The notes beneath the pieces are model-generated. The model searched no databases, was not told the origin of the DNA, and was given only the letters and a program-made list of their open reading frames with translations. The position numbers were made by a program, and so were the translations under genes. A DNA stretch of 64,000 bases, taken from Metridium senile (taxonomy: Eukaryota; Cnidaria; Anthozoa; Actiniaria; Metridiidae). The stretch lies in contig OX459101.1 in assembly GCA_949775045.1 (NCBI GenBank), forward strand, positions 6,668,394 through 6,732,393. Direction: 5' to 3'. Shown here piece after piece: positions 24,801 through 35,170 of the stretch (position 1 is its first letter; every line of letters starts with the position of its first letter).

Positions 24801-25314
24801 AATCAGAAAGTTATCCAATAGCGACTGAAAGATGACAGTCAAACGGTATTAGACGCGTCGAAAATTGTAAGAAAAGTACAACAAAAAGCATAAAATAGTA
24901 CAGCAGTTTCAACAAATGAACAAATCTACTTTAGCTTGTGGTTTTTAAGTGTGATAGTTGTTTGGAAAGTCGACAGGGTGGGGCGATATGAAAGGATGAA
25001 TGCTCTCTTACCAAAACATCGTTGCAAACATCCTTCAACTCTTTCTCGATTTTATCACGATATCTTTTAGCCACTTCTTTGATATTTGGGTCCTTGTCTT
25101 TGGTGTCTTTCTTTTCTAAACTAGAAATGACTCTCCATGACGATCGCCTCGCTCCAACCACGTTCTTGTAAGCCACGGAAAGCAAGTTTCTCTCTTCCGT
25201 TGTGAGTTTCGGGTCGAGCTCTGTCGCTTTCTTCATGGATGCAGCCATATCATCGTATCTTTCTGCCTGCTCAGACAGCTTTGCTTGCTCAACGAGTTCT
25301 TTTTTAGTAGCCAT
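18897..25314 (-). CDS. 14-3-3 protein, paralogue C (complete, 246 aa)
   Basis: Complete 14-3-3 adaptor protein. The coding exons on the minus strand are 25012-25314, 24686-24824, 21513-21673, 20246-20341 and 18897-18938, with phases 0, 1, 0, 0. The start is MATKKELV. Ligand-binding residues are K50, R57, R130 and Y131. Exon 2 is 15 bp longer than in A and B, adding residues around the AAQDEQNEK stretch before the phase-1 intron. The second signature is in exon 4. The tail exon reads [13 protein letters not shown]. The zeta Ser184 (JNK) position is Asp-Pro. Intron 3 carries a TIR element with a target duplication, and intron 2 carries a 1.2-kb element with a 55-bp tandem repeat. Confidence 0.97.
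19140..19345. repeat. Tandem duplication of about 120 bp
   Basis: The block from ACAATGACAATAATTTATTT to TTAACCCACATCCCTTGAG occurs at about 19134-19216 and again at 19262-19340. Its end also recurs near 55165-55245. It is in intron 4 of 14-3-3 C. Confidence 0.65.
19421..19439. repeat. Poly-C tract
   Basis: Uninterrupted C-run of 19, followed by AAACCC and then a repeated AAGATTTGC(C/T)GTGA word at 19480-19560. This looks like the edge of another word-repeat element. Confidence 0.75.
20983..21406. mobile_element. AATCCCG-word TIR element with target duplication
   Basis: The ends are GAGGGTCCACAATAGG (from 20984) and CCTATTGTGGACCCTC (to 21400). GATAGG directly flanks both ends (20978-20983 and 21401-21406), read as a target duplication. 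The interior is built of degenerate repeats of AATCCCGATCCCG/AATCCCGCATCCCGC. It lies in intron 3 of 14-3-3 C. Confidence 0.8.
21837..22105. mobile_element. TA-flanked palindromic MITE, CTACCAAAATTACTC family, copy 1
   Basis: Inverted arms of about 120 bp. The outer end CTACCAAAATTACTCAACTG pairs with its inverse at the right, with TA outside both ends, which fits Tc1/mariner. The inner arms contain GACCATTTGGGGCGCTCC. A second copy is at 45849-46112. It is in intron 2 of 14-3-3 C. Confidence 0.85.
22186..23376. mobile_element. 1.2-kb TIR element with a 55-bp tandem array at its left end
   Basis: The left part holds five copies of a 55-bp unit (starts at 22266, 22321, 22376 and onward; word TATGGTTTTGCCAACCAAGC). 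The right end (TGGTTGGCAAAACCATAAG, then GTCCACCTATATTCTGG) is the inverse of one unit. Inner inverse blocks (AAAATGGTYGGCAAATT) also pair between 22555/22760 and 23260-23275. No transposase is present. Confidence 0.65.
23566..23818. mobile_element. CCTTTTAGGG-word TIR element, copy 2
   Basis: Inverse-orientation copy, with repeated CCCTAAAAGG in the interior. The left end CTTTTGTCCAAGTTATAGGAG and the right end GACAAAGGAAGTACCCC are inverted copies of each other. In intron 2 of 14-3-3 C. Confidence 0.75.
23830..24685. other. Upstream part of intron 2 of 14-3-3 C
   Basis: AT-rich intron with an (AT)n microsatellite at 24272-24350. A degenerate repeat of AATAACCT(C/T)(C/A)ATGTT is present between 23945 and 24085. 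No gene. Confidence 0.5.
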
Positions 25315-25388
25315 TCTAGATTAGATACCTATTCGAGTGAAAAATCACTAACAAACACCACAAAAACGACGAGCAATCCCAAACAACG

Positions 25389-25413
25389 CAAAATGGCCGA
25401 AAGAACGGTTGAC
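25389..25413 (-). promoter_or_regulatory. Conserved 14-3-3 promoter block (paralogue C)
   Basis: CAAAATGGCCGAAAGAACGG followed by TTGAC, 75 bp upstream of the ATG. It matches the blocks of A, B and D. The CCATTTT core fits the YY1 consensus. Confidence 0.55.
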
Positions 25414-25446
25414 GGTCCTGGCGCCAAGCTGCACTCGATGTTTACG

Positions 25447-25497
25447 GGGTTCCTGTGGTTGCATGGGCTGGACCAAACCACAGGAAGCCCGTTCTAA
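25447..25497. promoter_or_regulatory. GGTTCCTGTGGTT inverted pair
   Basis: GGGGTTCCTGTGGTT and AACCACAGGAAGCCC form a short stem with a loop of about 20 bp, about 135 bp upstream of the 14-3-3 C start. Similar pairs are at 15690-15731 and 52430-52475. It could be a short dispersed repeat or a RUNX/ETS-like site pair; undecided. Confidence 0.45.
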
Positions 25498-25740
25498 ACA
25501 TTTTAAATCAGGAACTATATAGTTCAAAATATTTTGATTTGTTCATTCATTTATCTTCCAAACTGCAAAATGATAATAAAAATACGCATTGGATTGGATT
25601 GGGAGAAAATCGAAAAAGGTCTATCTCCCAAGAGAATTGTTTTGGAAAAACATTGAGGCAAGTGAATAAGTAGACTGCGAGCAGCCCCTACATTTCCCTC
25701 AGGATTCAGAAAATTTTAACTTTAATAAAACAAGCAAGTG

Positions 25741-26057
25741 GGGATTGGGTTCTCGCTTTGTCCAAGTGGTAGAGTTGATTGGCGTAACTTTTAGGGTTGA
25801 ATATTTCCTGTGCATACCTTTTAGGGTCCATCTGGCTTAAAAGCAGTTATGTAACATGAATCTGTACCTTTAAGGGTCATTTTTACTCTTCTTTGTTGCT
25901 AAAAGTAAGCTTGGCTGGCAAGAACATTGCATACCCGTACCTTTTAGGGGTTGAAATCATCATGGTTTTAACAGTTATTTTTATCTGTGCGTACCTTTTA
26001 GGGGTCGTTTTCAAAACCTCCGCCAATCACCTCTACCACTTGGACAAAGTGAGTACC
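25741..26057. mobile_element. CCTTTTAGGG-word TIR element, copy 3
   Basis: The ends CTTTGTCCAAGTGGTAGAG and CTCTACCACTTGGACAAAG are exact inverses, extended by TTGATTGGCG/CGCCAATCA. The interior repeats ACCTTTTAGGG(G)T at about 25815, 25930 and 25990. This is the cleanest copy for defining the family ends. Confidence 0.85.
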
Positions 26058-26096
26058 TCATGATTGTAAGCTGCCAGCAGTCCATACAAATGATGC

Positions 26097-26441
26097 AAAG
26101 GACTGGGTACTAGTCTCCCTAATTAATGTAATTAAGAAATGAACTTCATAATATAAAAGAGCAGATCAAGATATGTAAGATTCCTGAGATTTGGTGCTTT
26201 CAGTTGGATATTGAGTGACTTACAGCAATTCAAATCAGCCCAAAATTACAAGGGAATGTATATTGAAAGGACAGGCGTCCTTCCAAACCATACATTTCCT
26301 TCTATTTTTAGGCACTTTTATGAGGGTGTATCTTGGTCAGAATACAAACAAGTGTAACCAAACTCAGGAATCTTACATATCTTGATGTGCTCTATTTGAT
26401 TCTTAATTAAATTAATTAGGGGAACTAGTACCCAGTCCTTT
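26097..26441. mobile_element. 345-bp foldback element
   Basis: AAAGGACTGGGTACTAGT at the left and ACTAGTACCCAGTCCTTT at the right are exact inverses. Inner blocks (AGATATGTAAGATTCCTGAG) pair as well. It directly follows the CCTTTTAGGG element. Confidence 0.85.
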
Positions 26442-27480
26442 ACTCGTTTCGGAAAAGGCCAATTGTAAAGCGCATTGAACACTACCAATAACTTGTCAAT
26501 AATTTATTTAATAAGCCAATGTACAAAATATTCTAAATTTGATTACAAAGCTTTATCATTTTACACTGTGAAGGTACTTTTGCACATTTACTTCCATTTT
26601 TGTTATAACTAGCCCTTCCAAGTGACAACACCAAATTATGCTACAAAAACGATCTTAAAAGTTTCAAAAATTAGAAATAAAAAAGTTACAAATTATATAA
26701 TTACAAAAGAGAATTGTTTAAAAAGTTATTTTTAAAATATATAAAAAAAGAAACAGATTTTCTTTATATCATGGCTCTCTCTTGGTGTTGAACAAAAAAA
26801 AAACACCCACAATACAAAAAACTCTTACACTCAACACAACACATCTTGAAACACCAAAAAGACCAACCATAACAGACCAAGAGAAGTGACATTGACAAGT
26901 GAACAAAGTTTCTCCAAAATACTCCAGATTCACATTATCTAGCACCACTGTACTATTTGACAAAAGGCACATTTTCACAGCTGGCTAAGCCTTAGATTGT
27001 TTCCAAAACAATTGCCACTGTTAACAACAGAAAATACATTTAAATGTGATCTTAATTGAGGCTTTCCCTGGCTCCTTCTGTGTGTACTGGAAACCTGTTG
27101 TATTCTTTGTTAGCTTTGTTTTTCAAAAGACAATTAAAATTGTCTTTTGTTGTTTCTATTGAATTACGTAGACTGTGTCCAGTACATGGAGAAGGTGCCT
27201 TTCCCTGTGCAAAATGCACCTTTACAATGTACAATGTGCTAAATAATAACTTGAAACTGTAGTATTTCAGAACACCAGCAAGCTTAAATTTTTTTGATGT
27301 AGACAATTTGCTATCATCATACTAACGTTCCTTGTTTTTATTATCACATGTGTAACTCATATTGATTTGTCATTAACGTTTAATCTTAGTGTTCTGTTTG
27401 GCTGGCTATTGTGTTTATTTTAGAGGACAGAGACACACTCAGCAAAAATATTCAAAAATATTTTATAAAAGCAATATAAA
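26442..27480. other. Intergenic DNA between 14-3-3 C and D
   Basis: Contains an old repeat with TCTAGCACCACTGTACTA at 26938-26955. The same sequence near 45222-45239 is split by a MITE. Frames of 68-84 codons at 27052-27306 have no domain signal. Confidence 0.45.
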
Positions 27481-27488
27481 ACGTCTGC

Positions 27489-27656
27489 TTATACACCGAA
27501 TGGAAATATGGAGTCCAATTTTAATAACTATTGTCCTTGACTGACTAGCCTCTCATACATGTGAAAACGCCATTGTGTTTCAAGGTGAACATGAGGATGG
27601 TTAGTCAATAACAATAGTTATTAAAATTGGACGCCATTATTCGATTTGGTGTATGT
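27489..27656. mobile_element. Small TA-flanked foldback
   Basis: Outer ends TACACCGAAT and ATTTGGTGTA, with inner arms CCAATTTTAATAACTATTGT and its inverse. About 165 bp, no ORF. Confidence 0.7.
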
Positions 27657-27929
27657 CTATATAAAGTGATATAAACACTCTCGGAGCTGTAGAGCACTTT
27701 AGATAAGTCAAAGAAATGCTCAGCTAAACCTTGTATTTCTTTACAACTTCTCTCTTGTTTACAGCCAGTTTACATCATAGTAGATAGACATGTGCACCAT
27801 TTTATATTCTTTAAATATTAACAAATTAAAGGGTTTATCACCTGGAATATTTGTGTTTTATAATCAATTTGTTTTAGGAAACAAAAGCTCTAATGCTTGA
27901 TAAAGATACAAGATGGAGGAAATATAGAA

Positions 27930-30900
27930 CTATTCGCTAGGTTGAACCTCATCTTTTTCAGTCCACAGCTGAAAATAATAAAAACAAAATTCAATACATA
28001 AGAAAAATAAGTGATTGAGGAAGGATGGAAGGAAACAAAGAAGGAAGACAAGGTAAAGATTTCGCTAAAAATTAACCCTGTGCGCCATGCAATACTACAT
28101 GTTAAATGTTTTAATCTTAGTACTTTATTATTATCACCTATTATTGTAACTTTATTTTTTGTCTTCTGAATTAGTTTTTCTGGATGGAAGAAAGAAAGAC
28201 TGAAAGGGACCAAGAAAGGAACAATGAAAGAAAAGAAAAAGAAATGGGAAGAAAAAAGGTTGAGATAAAGGAAGATACAAAGAATAGAAAGGAAAATGAA
28301 AGAATGGAAAGGTGGAAGGAAGGAAGAATGTAGGGAGGGAGGGAGGGAGGGAGGGGGGAGGGAGGAAGAAGGTAGGAAGGAAAGAAGAATGTAGGAAGGA
28401 AGGAAGAATGTAGGAAGGAAGGAAGGAAGGAAGGAAGGGATGGAGAGAGGGAAGGAGGGATTCAGGGAGGGAAAAAGACATGGTAGTGAGGAAGAAGATA
28501 AATTCAAAATCACACAGGCAGTAGAAATATATTACACGCTATCCAGGCTGAGGTTGTTCAATGAAAACCGTAGAGGTTGAGGCAGTTGGGATGCCATTCA
28601 AACAAAAAAGGAAGGAAAAAAGCAAGGATAGAAGAAAGGAAGGAAAGAAGCAAGAATGTAAGGGAAGCAGAGAGGGAGGGTAAAATCAATGAAGATCTTA
28701 AGTACTCACAGTTAAATTATCTCTCAATAACTGCAGAATTAGTGTGCTATCTTTATACTCATCTTCAGTAAGCTGATCAAGTTCAGATAGAGCATCATCA
28801 AAAGCCTACAATGACAAAAAAAATGACATTACAATGTCTTAATCATTTAAACAAGGAAACAGACAAACAAACAAGCAAACAGACAAACAAAAACACAGAC
28901 AAATAAACAAAAACACAGATAAATAAACAGGCCAACAAACAAGCAAGCAAACAGACAAACAAACAAGCAAACAGACAGACAAAAACACAGACAAGTAATC
29001 AAAAACACAGATAAATAAACAGGCCAACAAACAAGCAAACAGACAAACAAACAAGCAAACAGACAGACAAAAATCAACATGCAAGGAGTGATGTATGGAA
29101 AATAATTAATGTAGAGGTAGTGAGTGTGATTGCCAGCAGAAGAATAACCACTATGGATGTGGTGGAAAATATTATCATTATTTATTAAAACAAGCAAACA
29201 CAACCTGGCAACAAATCTTAATCTTACTGCAGTTTTCGTCTTTCTTCTAACTCAGACATTCCAACATCTAGTTGTGAAATACATTTTTGGCTGCTTCTAA
29301 TTACTTGACACCTTTTATGTTTTTGATTGACAGCAGCCAAAAAAGTACAGTGGTAGCTCTATTAAGCGGTCACACATTAAGCGATCAGTCTCTATTAGGC
29401 GGCTGCAATAAAAAGTCCCAAATCTATTCCTATACCTATTCTATACTCTATTCAGCTGCCAACCTCTATTAAGCAGCCACTTTGGAAAGTCCTGAGGGTG
29501 GCCGCTTAATAGAGGTACCTCTGTATTTCAAAACTAACCGTTGGAATGTCTGAGTTTGCAGTGAAAATAAAAAAACTTACTTGTTTTGCAAGCTTGCATG
29601 CTTCTGGTGGTTCATTGGCAATTTCATAATAAAAGACAGAGAAGTTAAGCGCAAGACCCAAACGAATTGGATCAGTTGGAGCCAACTTTTCACTCTTTGC
29701 TGCATGGACATCTTTACAAATTCCTTGAGCTCTTGTGTAAGCACCTTGTGCTTTTTCAACAGCCTCTGTCAGGATTAAAATTAGGATAGAATTAGCAAAC
29801 AAACATGTATTGACATTTGGATAAATCAATAGGAAAATGAATTGATCAATGTTATTAAACAATGAAACACAAAATGATTGAATGGATTAATAAATGAATG
29901 GATGAATGGATGGATGGATGATTGAATAAATGTATAAATGAATGGACGAATGGGTAAATGAATGCATGGATTAAATAAATGAATGAATGGATAAATGAAT
30001 GGACGAATGGGTAAATGAATGCATGGATTAAATAAATGAATGAGTGGATAAATGAATGGACGAATGGGTAAATGAATGCATGGATTAAATAAATGAATGA
30101 ATGGATAAATGAATGGACAAATGGGTAAATGAATGCATGGATTAAATAAATGAATGAATGGATAAATGAATGGACGAATGATCAAATTAATAAGTAAAAA
30201 CACAATCAAATACATCTAGATTGTACTATTAAGGTAGTTCGGGCATCTTAGATTCTATCGTTAGTTCTTTTTGAAACTTCTCATGTAAAAAGAGCAAATT
30301 AAGTTAAGTTCAAAACTAAAATAAAAATAATGGGTCACCGTGCTCGTTTCGGAGATAAGGGCGGTAGATTGGGGCCAATTTTGGTCATTTTTTGTCACAA
30401 AAATTGTCGGAATTTGAAACATAAAACGCTATTTATTCTATTTTTCCCGATAGCAAATTTTTTAACAAGCATTTGCAAAAGAAAGGCATTTTCCAAACAA
30501 ACATATTATTTGTCATGTTTTACTCAAGAAAATCCTTTGGGCAAAAAAATACTGCGAAAAGTACGAGCATGTCGAGAATTTTGATGCAAAAATAAACTGA
30601 ATGCGGGTCTAAATTCAGGAGATTTTTTGCTGAGACGATGTGCTTGTTTTGTGAATGCATAACGTTCCCATGATTTTCAAATCGGAAAATACTAAAAGCT
30701 AAAAAACGAAATTATGTGATTACGGCTGGGTCCCGAACTACCTTAACTAAAGGCAGCCAGCCAGATGAATGTGTAAAAAATATGTGACCAAAGAAGTGTT
30801 TCAATGATAAATATATGAATGGAGAATTAAATGGTGAATGAAAAAATGAATGATTGAATGAATGGATGGATGGATGAATGGATGGATGAATGGATGGATG

Positions 30901-33900
30901 GATGGATGAATTAAATAGACATTTACCAAAAACAAAGAGATATATACATTGATGGATAGGTCAGAATAATATATATTGATAAATAATGCTGACGGAATGG
31001 ATGGACAAATCACTGATTGAATGATAGCTAGATGAATGAATGATCTAATTGATGGATGAATAAATGGGTGGAAGAATGAAAAAATGAATGCATGATGAAT
31101 AGATGGATGGATGAATGAGTGGGTGGTGGATTGATGAATGAAAGGGTGGATGACTGAATAAATAGGTAGAGGGTTAAATGGATGGTCAATAAATAAATCG
31201 ATGCATAAATTAGTATTTTAAGATATAATTCCTGTCATCATCTCACCTGCTCTTTCACTATCAGTTGTAACTTCGGCAAGATATCGGTAATAGTCTCCCT
31301 TCATTTTCAAGAAGAACACTTCAGACTCTGGATGATCTGTATCTTTGCTGGCTTCTTTGATTAGGTAGTTATCCAACAAAGACTATAAGGAGTAATAATG
31401 ATATTATTGCAAAAATAAAACACACACTCTTATTGGTTAATAGCAACACAGCAGTCAAACGACTATGCATGCAAAATTTTCAGTGGTAAACTTGCCATTG
31501 TAAACATTAGGAATTTTGGACTATGGTGTTTGTAGTTGATTTAAAAATAAATTCCAAGAATTGGATTGGATTTTTTGTGTACAAACCCTTTGTTATATTG
31601 TGAAGCTACCATTAATTTATACTTTTGTATTTTTGTTTACATTTTGAAAAAAGAATGCTGAAAGTTGTCCACTTCATAGCTTTTTTATAGAGTCTGTACG
31701 AATGTCAGATTTGTGTGCTGGATCATTTTACTGGTTTTGTCGTGCATGCATGGTCGTTTGGCAGCAGTGTTGTTAATAGCCTACACACTATTTTCCCCAT
31801 GGGCTGCATGCTTGTGCACTCGGTTTTCAAACCACCATGTACTTTTTATCAATTTCTTTTACATTGATGGCATCAGAGGCAGGCATATAAATATGATGAC
31901 TGGTATAATGCATGCTCTGATTGGATGAAAACTATTGAATTTCCCTACTGGATTGACAATTTATCTTTTCTCTTGTCATGGGCATGTGACTTTGTGTTGT
32001 CTAATATCTGATATTATAGTTATATGCAAACGTTCTCAAACAATGGATTCAAGTCACAGCTCTTGGGCAAAAACAAAACTTGGTCTGAAAGCATCAACTT
32101 CAATCCTTTGCATGTAACTATAATAACAGCTGTAAATAATAATTATCATTTATTGAAAGGGACCAAGGGAAACAGTATATTTTGTGGTCCAGAGACCATT
32201 GAACATCTGGCAGTCGAGGGACCACCAAACATACTGTTTTAGTTTTCAGTCAATAAGTGTTTTGTTATATACCAATTGTCAAAGATTTTTATTCCAAATA
32301 TGACCTTCATAAACTACGGTTTTGCTATTTCCCGGTACATAACATATTGTTATCCGTTGAGAGTCATTGCTGTGGAAACATCCAAATTTGTTCACGTTCA
32401 TGTGATACCCTCTCGCCCAATCAAAGTGCGAAAAAAATGAACTTTGACGGTTGGTATATAACAATATCAATTATTATAACTATCCCAAAACAACATTTTC
32501 CCCTTCCCTTCAAAAGAAACTCTTGCTATGCAGGCTTAGTTTTGGATGTGAAACCATGTGTTTTGCAAGCTTGTTTTCCAAAAGGATTTGTTTGCCTTCA
32601 AATAACAGTTATTATGGATGCATGTAAATGAGATATTCTTTTGTTTTAAAAACCATTCAAGTGAGGCTATGGGTCAATGCAATGCTTGGTATCTCATTTG
32701 CATCTCTTTTGCATGCATCTGTAATAAAAGCTATCAAGAAGTTAATAATAATGACTAAAGATATTTGCGCTAAATAAGCATAGAGTAATAAAGATTATTA
32801 TTGAGCATTGCCCTTCTCTTCCATTATTTTCACCCAATATCTTTACAACAGTGATAAAAGAGGGGCGTACAGGGGGGTCTCTGGCAAGGTTCACAGTAGC
32901 CTGCGTAGCAAGCGTTTCTTTTGGGGGCAACGGGAGAAAGTTGTTTTTTGGTTGTTTTGGGATAGCTGTGCTACCGATATGGCCGCATGAAACCTAAGAC
33001 GAGTACAAAACATCAAGTTAGGGGGAGGGGGAGAGGAGGGAAGGAAACGCTTGCAAACAAACCCCTGTTTTTTTCTTACACATACAAAACTTGGCAAAAA
33101 AAGAGTGTTTGAAGAAACTGAATAACATAAGTATAAAATAAATCGATGGGAGGTCTGGCAACTCAAAATCATGTCAAATAAGTGGCGAAATCACGAATAT
33201 TGGTTATTGAATCAAGTTCTTCATGGGTCACGCAAAACATTTGGATCAGAACATTGGATTTGGAACATCACGGATCATGGAAAATAATTTATTAAATTCA
33301 CGTTTCTCAGAAAATAAAAACAGCTAATCATGCATCACGAAAATACCCCTGTACGACCCTCATAAAACAGAGATTTGTAAAATATTCTTAGTTCTCTCAC
33401 AACATCCATTTCTTGCTTAGTTTTTCCTTGTGCTTTTTCACAATGGGAAAAAATATTGTTTTTGTTCCCTTTCTTTGAAATAAAATTATTAAAAAGCTTC
33501 AAAAACTATTTATCTGTTAAGATTAATTAATTAATTTTTTTTTTTTCCAAAACAAATAAAATTGCATAAATTAGTTAAGGGGAGGGAGGTGGATCCAATG
33601 CTACACTCTTTAATATTAGTAATGACTTCATAAAAATGAATTCATATATCATGACAAGATACACATATTACATGTATGAGAAACAGGTTAACGTCTGGGT
33701 GAAAAATGTAAGTTAATAACAAGAAAAACAGGTAGTACAAGGGCTTCAATCATAATTGATTACTCACAGTTGCTACATGATATTAAAATGTTTTTTAAGT
33801 TAGGGAGTATAATTGCTTGTCTTTAACACTTAATTCTCCCATTAATAAACAAGATAAAGATTGGTTCTGGGTGGGGCGAAAGCACTTGATCAAAGCAACA

Positions 33901-34224
33901 TTGTATTTGAAGTACATCGATCCTTACCAGAACATCATTGCACACTTCTTTCAACTCCTTCTCGATTTTCTCACGGTATTCCTTGGACAATTGCTTTTTT
34001 GTTCCATTCTCATTCTTCTCTTCTATACTAGAAGTGACTCTCCATGACGATCGCCTCGCTCCAACCACGTTCTTGTAAGCCACAGAAAGCAAGTTTCTCT
34101 CTTCCGTTGTGAGTTTTGGGTCGAGCTCTGTTGCTTTCTTCATGGATGCAGCCATATCATCGTATCTTTCTGCCTGTTCAGACAGCTTTGCTTTCAGTAC
34201 TAGTTCTTCTTTGGTATCTGCCAT
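27930..34224 (-). CDS. 14-3-3 protein, paralogue D (complete, 250 aa)
   Basis: Complete 14-3-3 adaptor protein. The coding exons on the minus strand are 33928-34224, 31247-31382, 29581-29765, 28710-28805 and 27930-27968, with phases 0, 1, 0, 0. The start is MADTKEELV. Ligand-binding residues are K51, R58, R132 and Y133. Exon 3 is longest of the four (185 bp), with a Lys/Ala-rich insertion before the [13 protein letters not shown] block. The second signature has LIL instead of LIM. The tail is divergent and shortest: [12 protein letters not shown]. The zeta Ser184 (JNK) position is Glu-Pro. Introns hold several tetranucleotide microsatellites and TIR elements. Confidence 0.97.
28170..28690. 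repeat. GGAA/GGGA microsatellite region
   Basis: Purine-only (GGAA)n, (GGGA)n and AAGAATGTAGG repeats in intron 4 of 14-3-3 D. On the transcribed strand they are pyrimidine-rich. The long Ser/Pro/Phe-rich minus frames (109 and 207 codons) are repeat artefacts. Confidence 0.9.
28848..29072. repeat. (AACA/GACA)n tetranucleotide array
   Basis: Runs of AAACAGACAAACAAACAAGC-type repeats with an internal duplication of about 100 bp (AAAACACAGATAAATAAACAGGCC occurs twice in near-identical form). It begins about 45 bp from the exon 4 acceptor of 14-3-3 D. The cysteine/leucine-rich minus frames are artefacts. Confidence 0.9.
29226..29566. mobile_element. CTCAGACATTCCAAC element interrupted by another MITE
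   Basis: Inverted ends CTCAGACATTCCAAC (29251-29265) and GTTGGAATGTCTGAG (29540-29554). A second copy without the interruption is at 55480-55640. The interruption is a separate TA-flanked MITE at 29346-29525. Confidence 0.8.
29346..29525. mobile_element. Nested MITE, CTCTATTAAGCGG family
   Basis: Ends TACAGTGGTAGCTCTATTAA and TTAATAGAGGTACCTCTGTA, TA at both borders. The word TATTAAGCGG recurs inside. A partial relative lies at about 43612-43675 (GGTGGCTGTATTAAGCGGG). Confidence 0.8.
29880..30185. repeat. 57-bp minisatellite of TGAA/TGGA words
   Basis: Units with GCATGGATTAAATAAATGAA start at 29964, 30021, 30078 and 30135, exactly 57 bp apart. Because 57 is divisible by three, a 129-codon minus frame stays open by chance. 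In intron 2 of 14-3-3 D. Confidence 0.9.
30229..30746. mobile_element. 518-bp TTAA-bounded element, ends TTAAGGTAGTTCGGG
   Basis: TTAAGGTAGTTCGGG at the left is the exact inverse of CCCGAACTACCTTAA at the right. TTAA fits a piggyBac-like target duplication. The interior has no transposase; the 84-codon frame at 30330-30584 is unrecognised. In intron 2 of 14-3-3 D. Confidence 0.85.
30800..31200. repeat. Degenerate GGAT/GAAT tetranucleotide tract
   Basis: ATGGATGGATGAATGGATGG-type runs with point changes, continuing the theme of the 57-bp array on the other side of the TTAA element. Confidence 0.8.
31383..33927. other. Intron 1 of 14-3-3 D
   Basis: A 2.5-kb intron. It includes an inverted-repeat element at about 32262-32470 (TTATATACCAATTGTCAAAG and its near inverse). 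Another repeat stretch with AAACGCTTGC/GCAAGCGTTT-type words lies at about 32905-33055. The 124-codon frame at 32257-32631 lies on the first element and is not called as a gene. Confidence 0.55.
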
Positions 34225-34290
34225 ATTAAATGTCTATTTAGCTGTTTCAAAGCCGGAAAAAACTTTCAAAATACACCAACTATCGAGCTA

Positions 34291-34322
34291 CCCAATATGG
34301 ACTAACCACCAAACGGTTGAAG
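34291..34322 (-). promoter_or_regulatory. Conserved 14-3-3 promoter block (paralogue D)
   Basis: CCCAATATGGACTAACCACC then AAACGGTTGAAG, 67 bp upstream of the ATG. It matches the blocks of A-C and shares the adjacent CGAGCTA with B. Confidence 0.55.
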
Positions 34323-35170
34323 GCGCGCGCGCGTGCTTGAACACAGTCGGATTCCTAGGAATCATTGCGTCATTTCTATTTTTACTCACAAATAAATAAA
34401 ATACATTTCTGGCTGAATTTTATTTGTTCAGTTTACCCCTCAATTAACATATAACTGTTCGCTTCCATAGAATTATCGTTAAAAAACTTATTTTTTGCAT
34501 TTGAAAGCTTAAAATGTTTGAAAAAATAATATTTATTTCTACATTAGGAACTTTGTAACCAGGTCCCTTGGAAGTCACACAGACCCAACTCGACACTTTA
34601 GGTAATGAAAAACCGGCTCAGAATCGATCTATTTTAGATGAAAACGACTACAAATAAGTCCATGTCTTTTATTGTGTAAATATAGATTGAATATAATGTA
34701 TTTTTGATAATTTCTAGGTTGTAAATACGCAGAAGGAGACCCAAAAACGATGTGCTCTAACCTGAAGTGACAAACTATATATTCAGTATTTGTGTTTGTA
34801 TATTTAGCCAAATAAGGTAAGCTATTTTAGTATAATTGACTTAAAGTCATTTTACTATTATTTTAAAGTCATTGATAGCTATTAAATTAGAAATAATCAG
34901 CAGTTAGTTTTTGCTTAATAATGGTTTTTCTGTAAGTATATAAAATTAATTATTATGGTTAATTAATTAATTAATTAATTAGGATTAATTAGCTTAATTA
35001 CATTAATATTAAGTTACATTAATATTTCATTATTAAAACACAATTTAATTTTTTGAGATATCAAATATCGACCAAATATATGCTCATGCACATGCAGATT
35101 TATATAAACAATAATCTGTTGTTGTATTTAGGAGAGGGTTAGAGAGTTCTCAAAGTGCGGTGTTGCAGTG
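34323..35170. other. Divergent intergenic region, left part
   Basis: AT-rich spacer between 14-3-3 D (minus) and PTRHD1 (plus), with a (TTAA)n-like run near 34955-34980. Both promoters must lie in the 1.57 kb between 34225 and 35793. Confidence 0.45.

Noticed and set aside
27890..28513. 207-codon Ser/Pro/Leu/Phe frame on the minus strand
   Set aside because: It is the translation of the GGAA microsatellite and overlaps the last coding exon of 14-3-3 D in another frame.
28839..29203. Cys/Leu/Val-rich minus frames that look like membrane segments
   Set aside because: They are translations of the AACA/GACA tetranucleotide array.
29826..30215. 129-codon frame with a 19-residue repeat
   Set aside because: It is the 57-bp minisatellite, whose unit length is a multiple of three.
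32257..32631. 124-codon plus-strand frame with many cysteines
   Set aside because: It lies in intron 1 of 14-3-3 D on an inverted-repeat element and has no recognisable domain.
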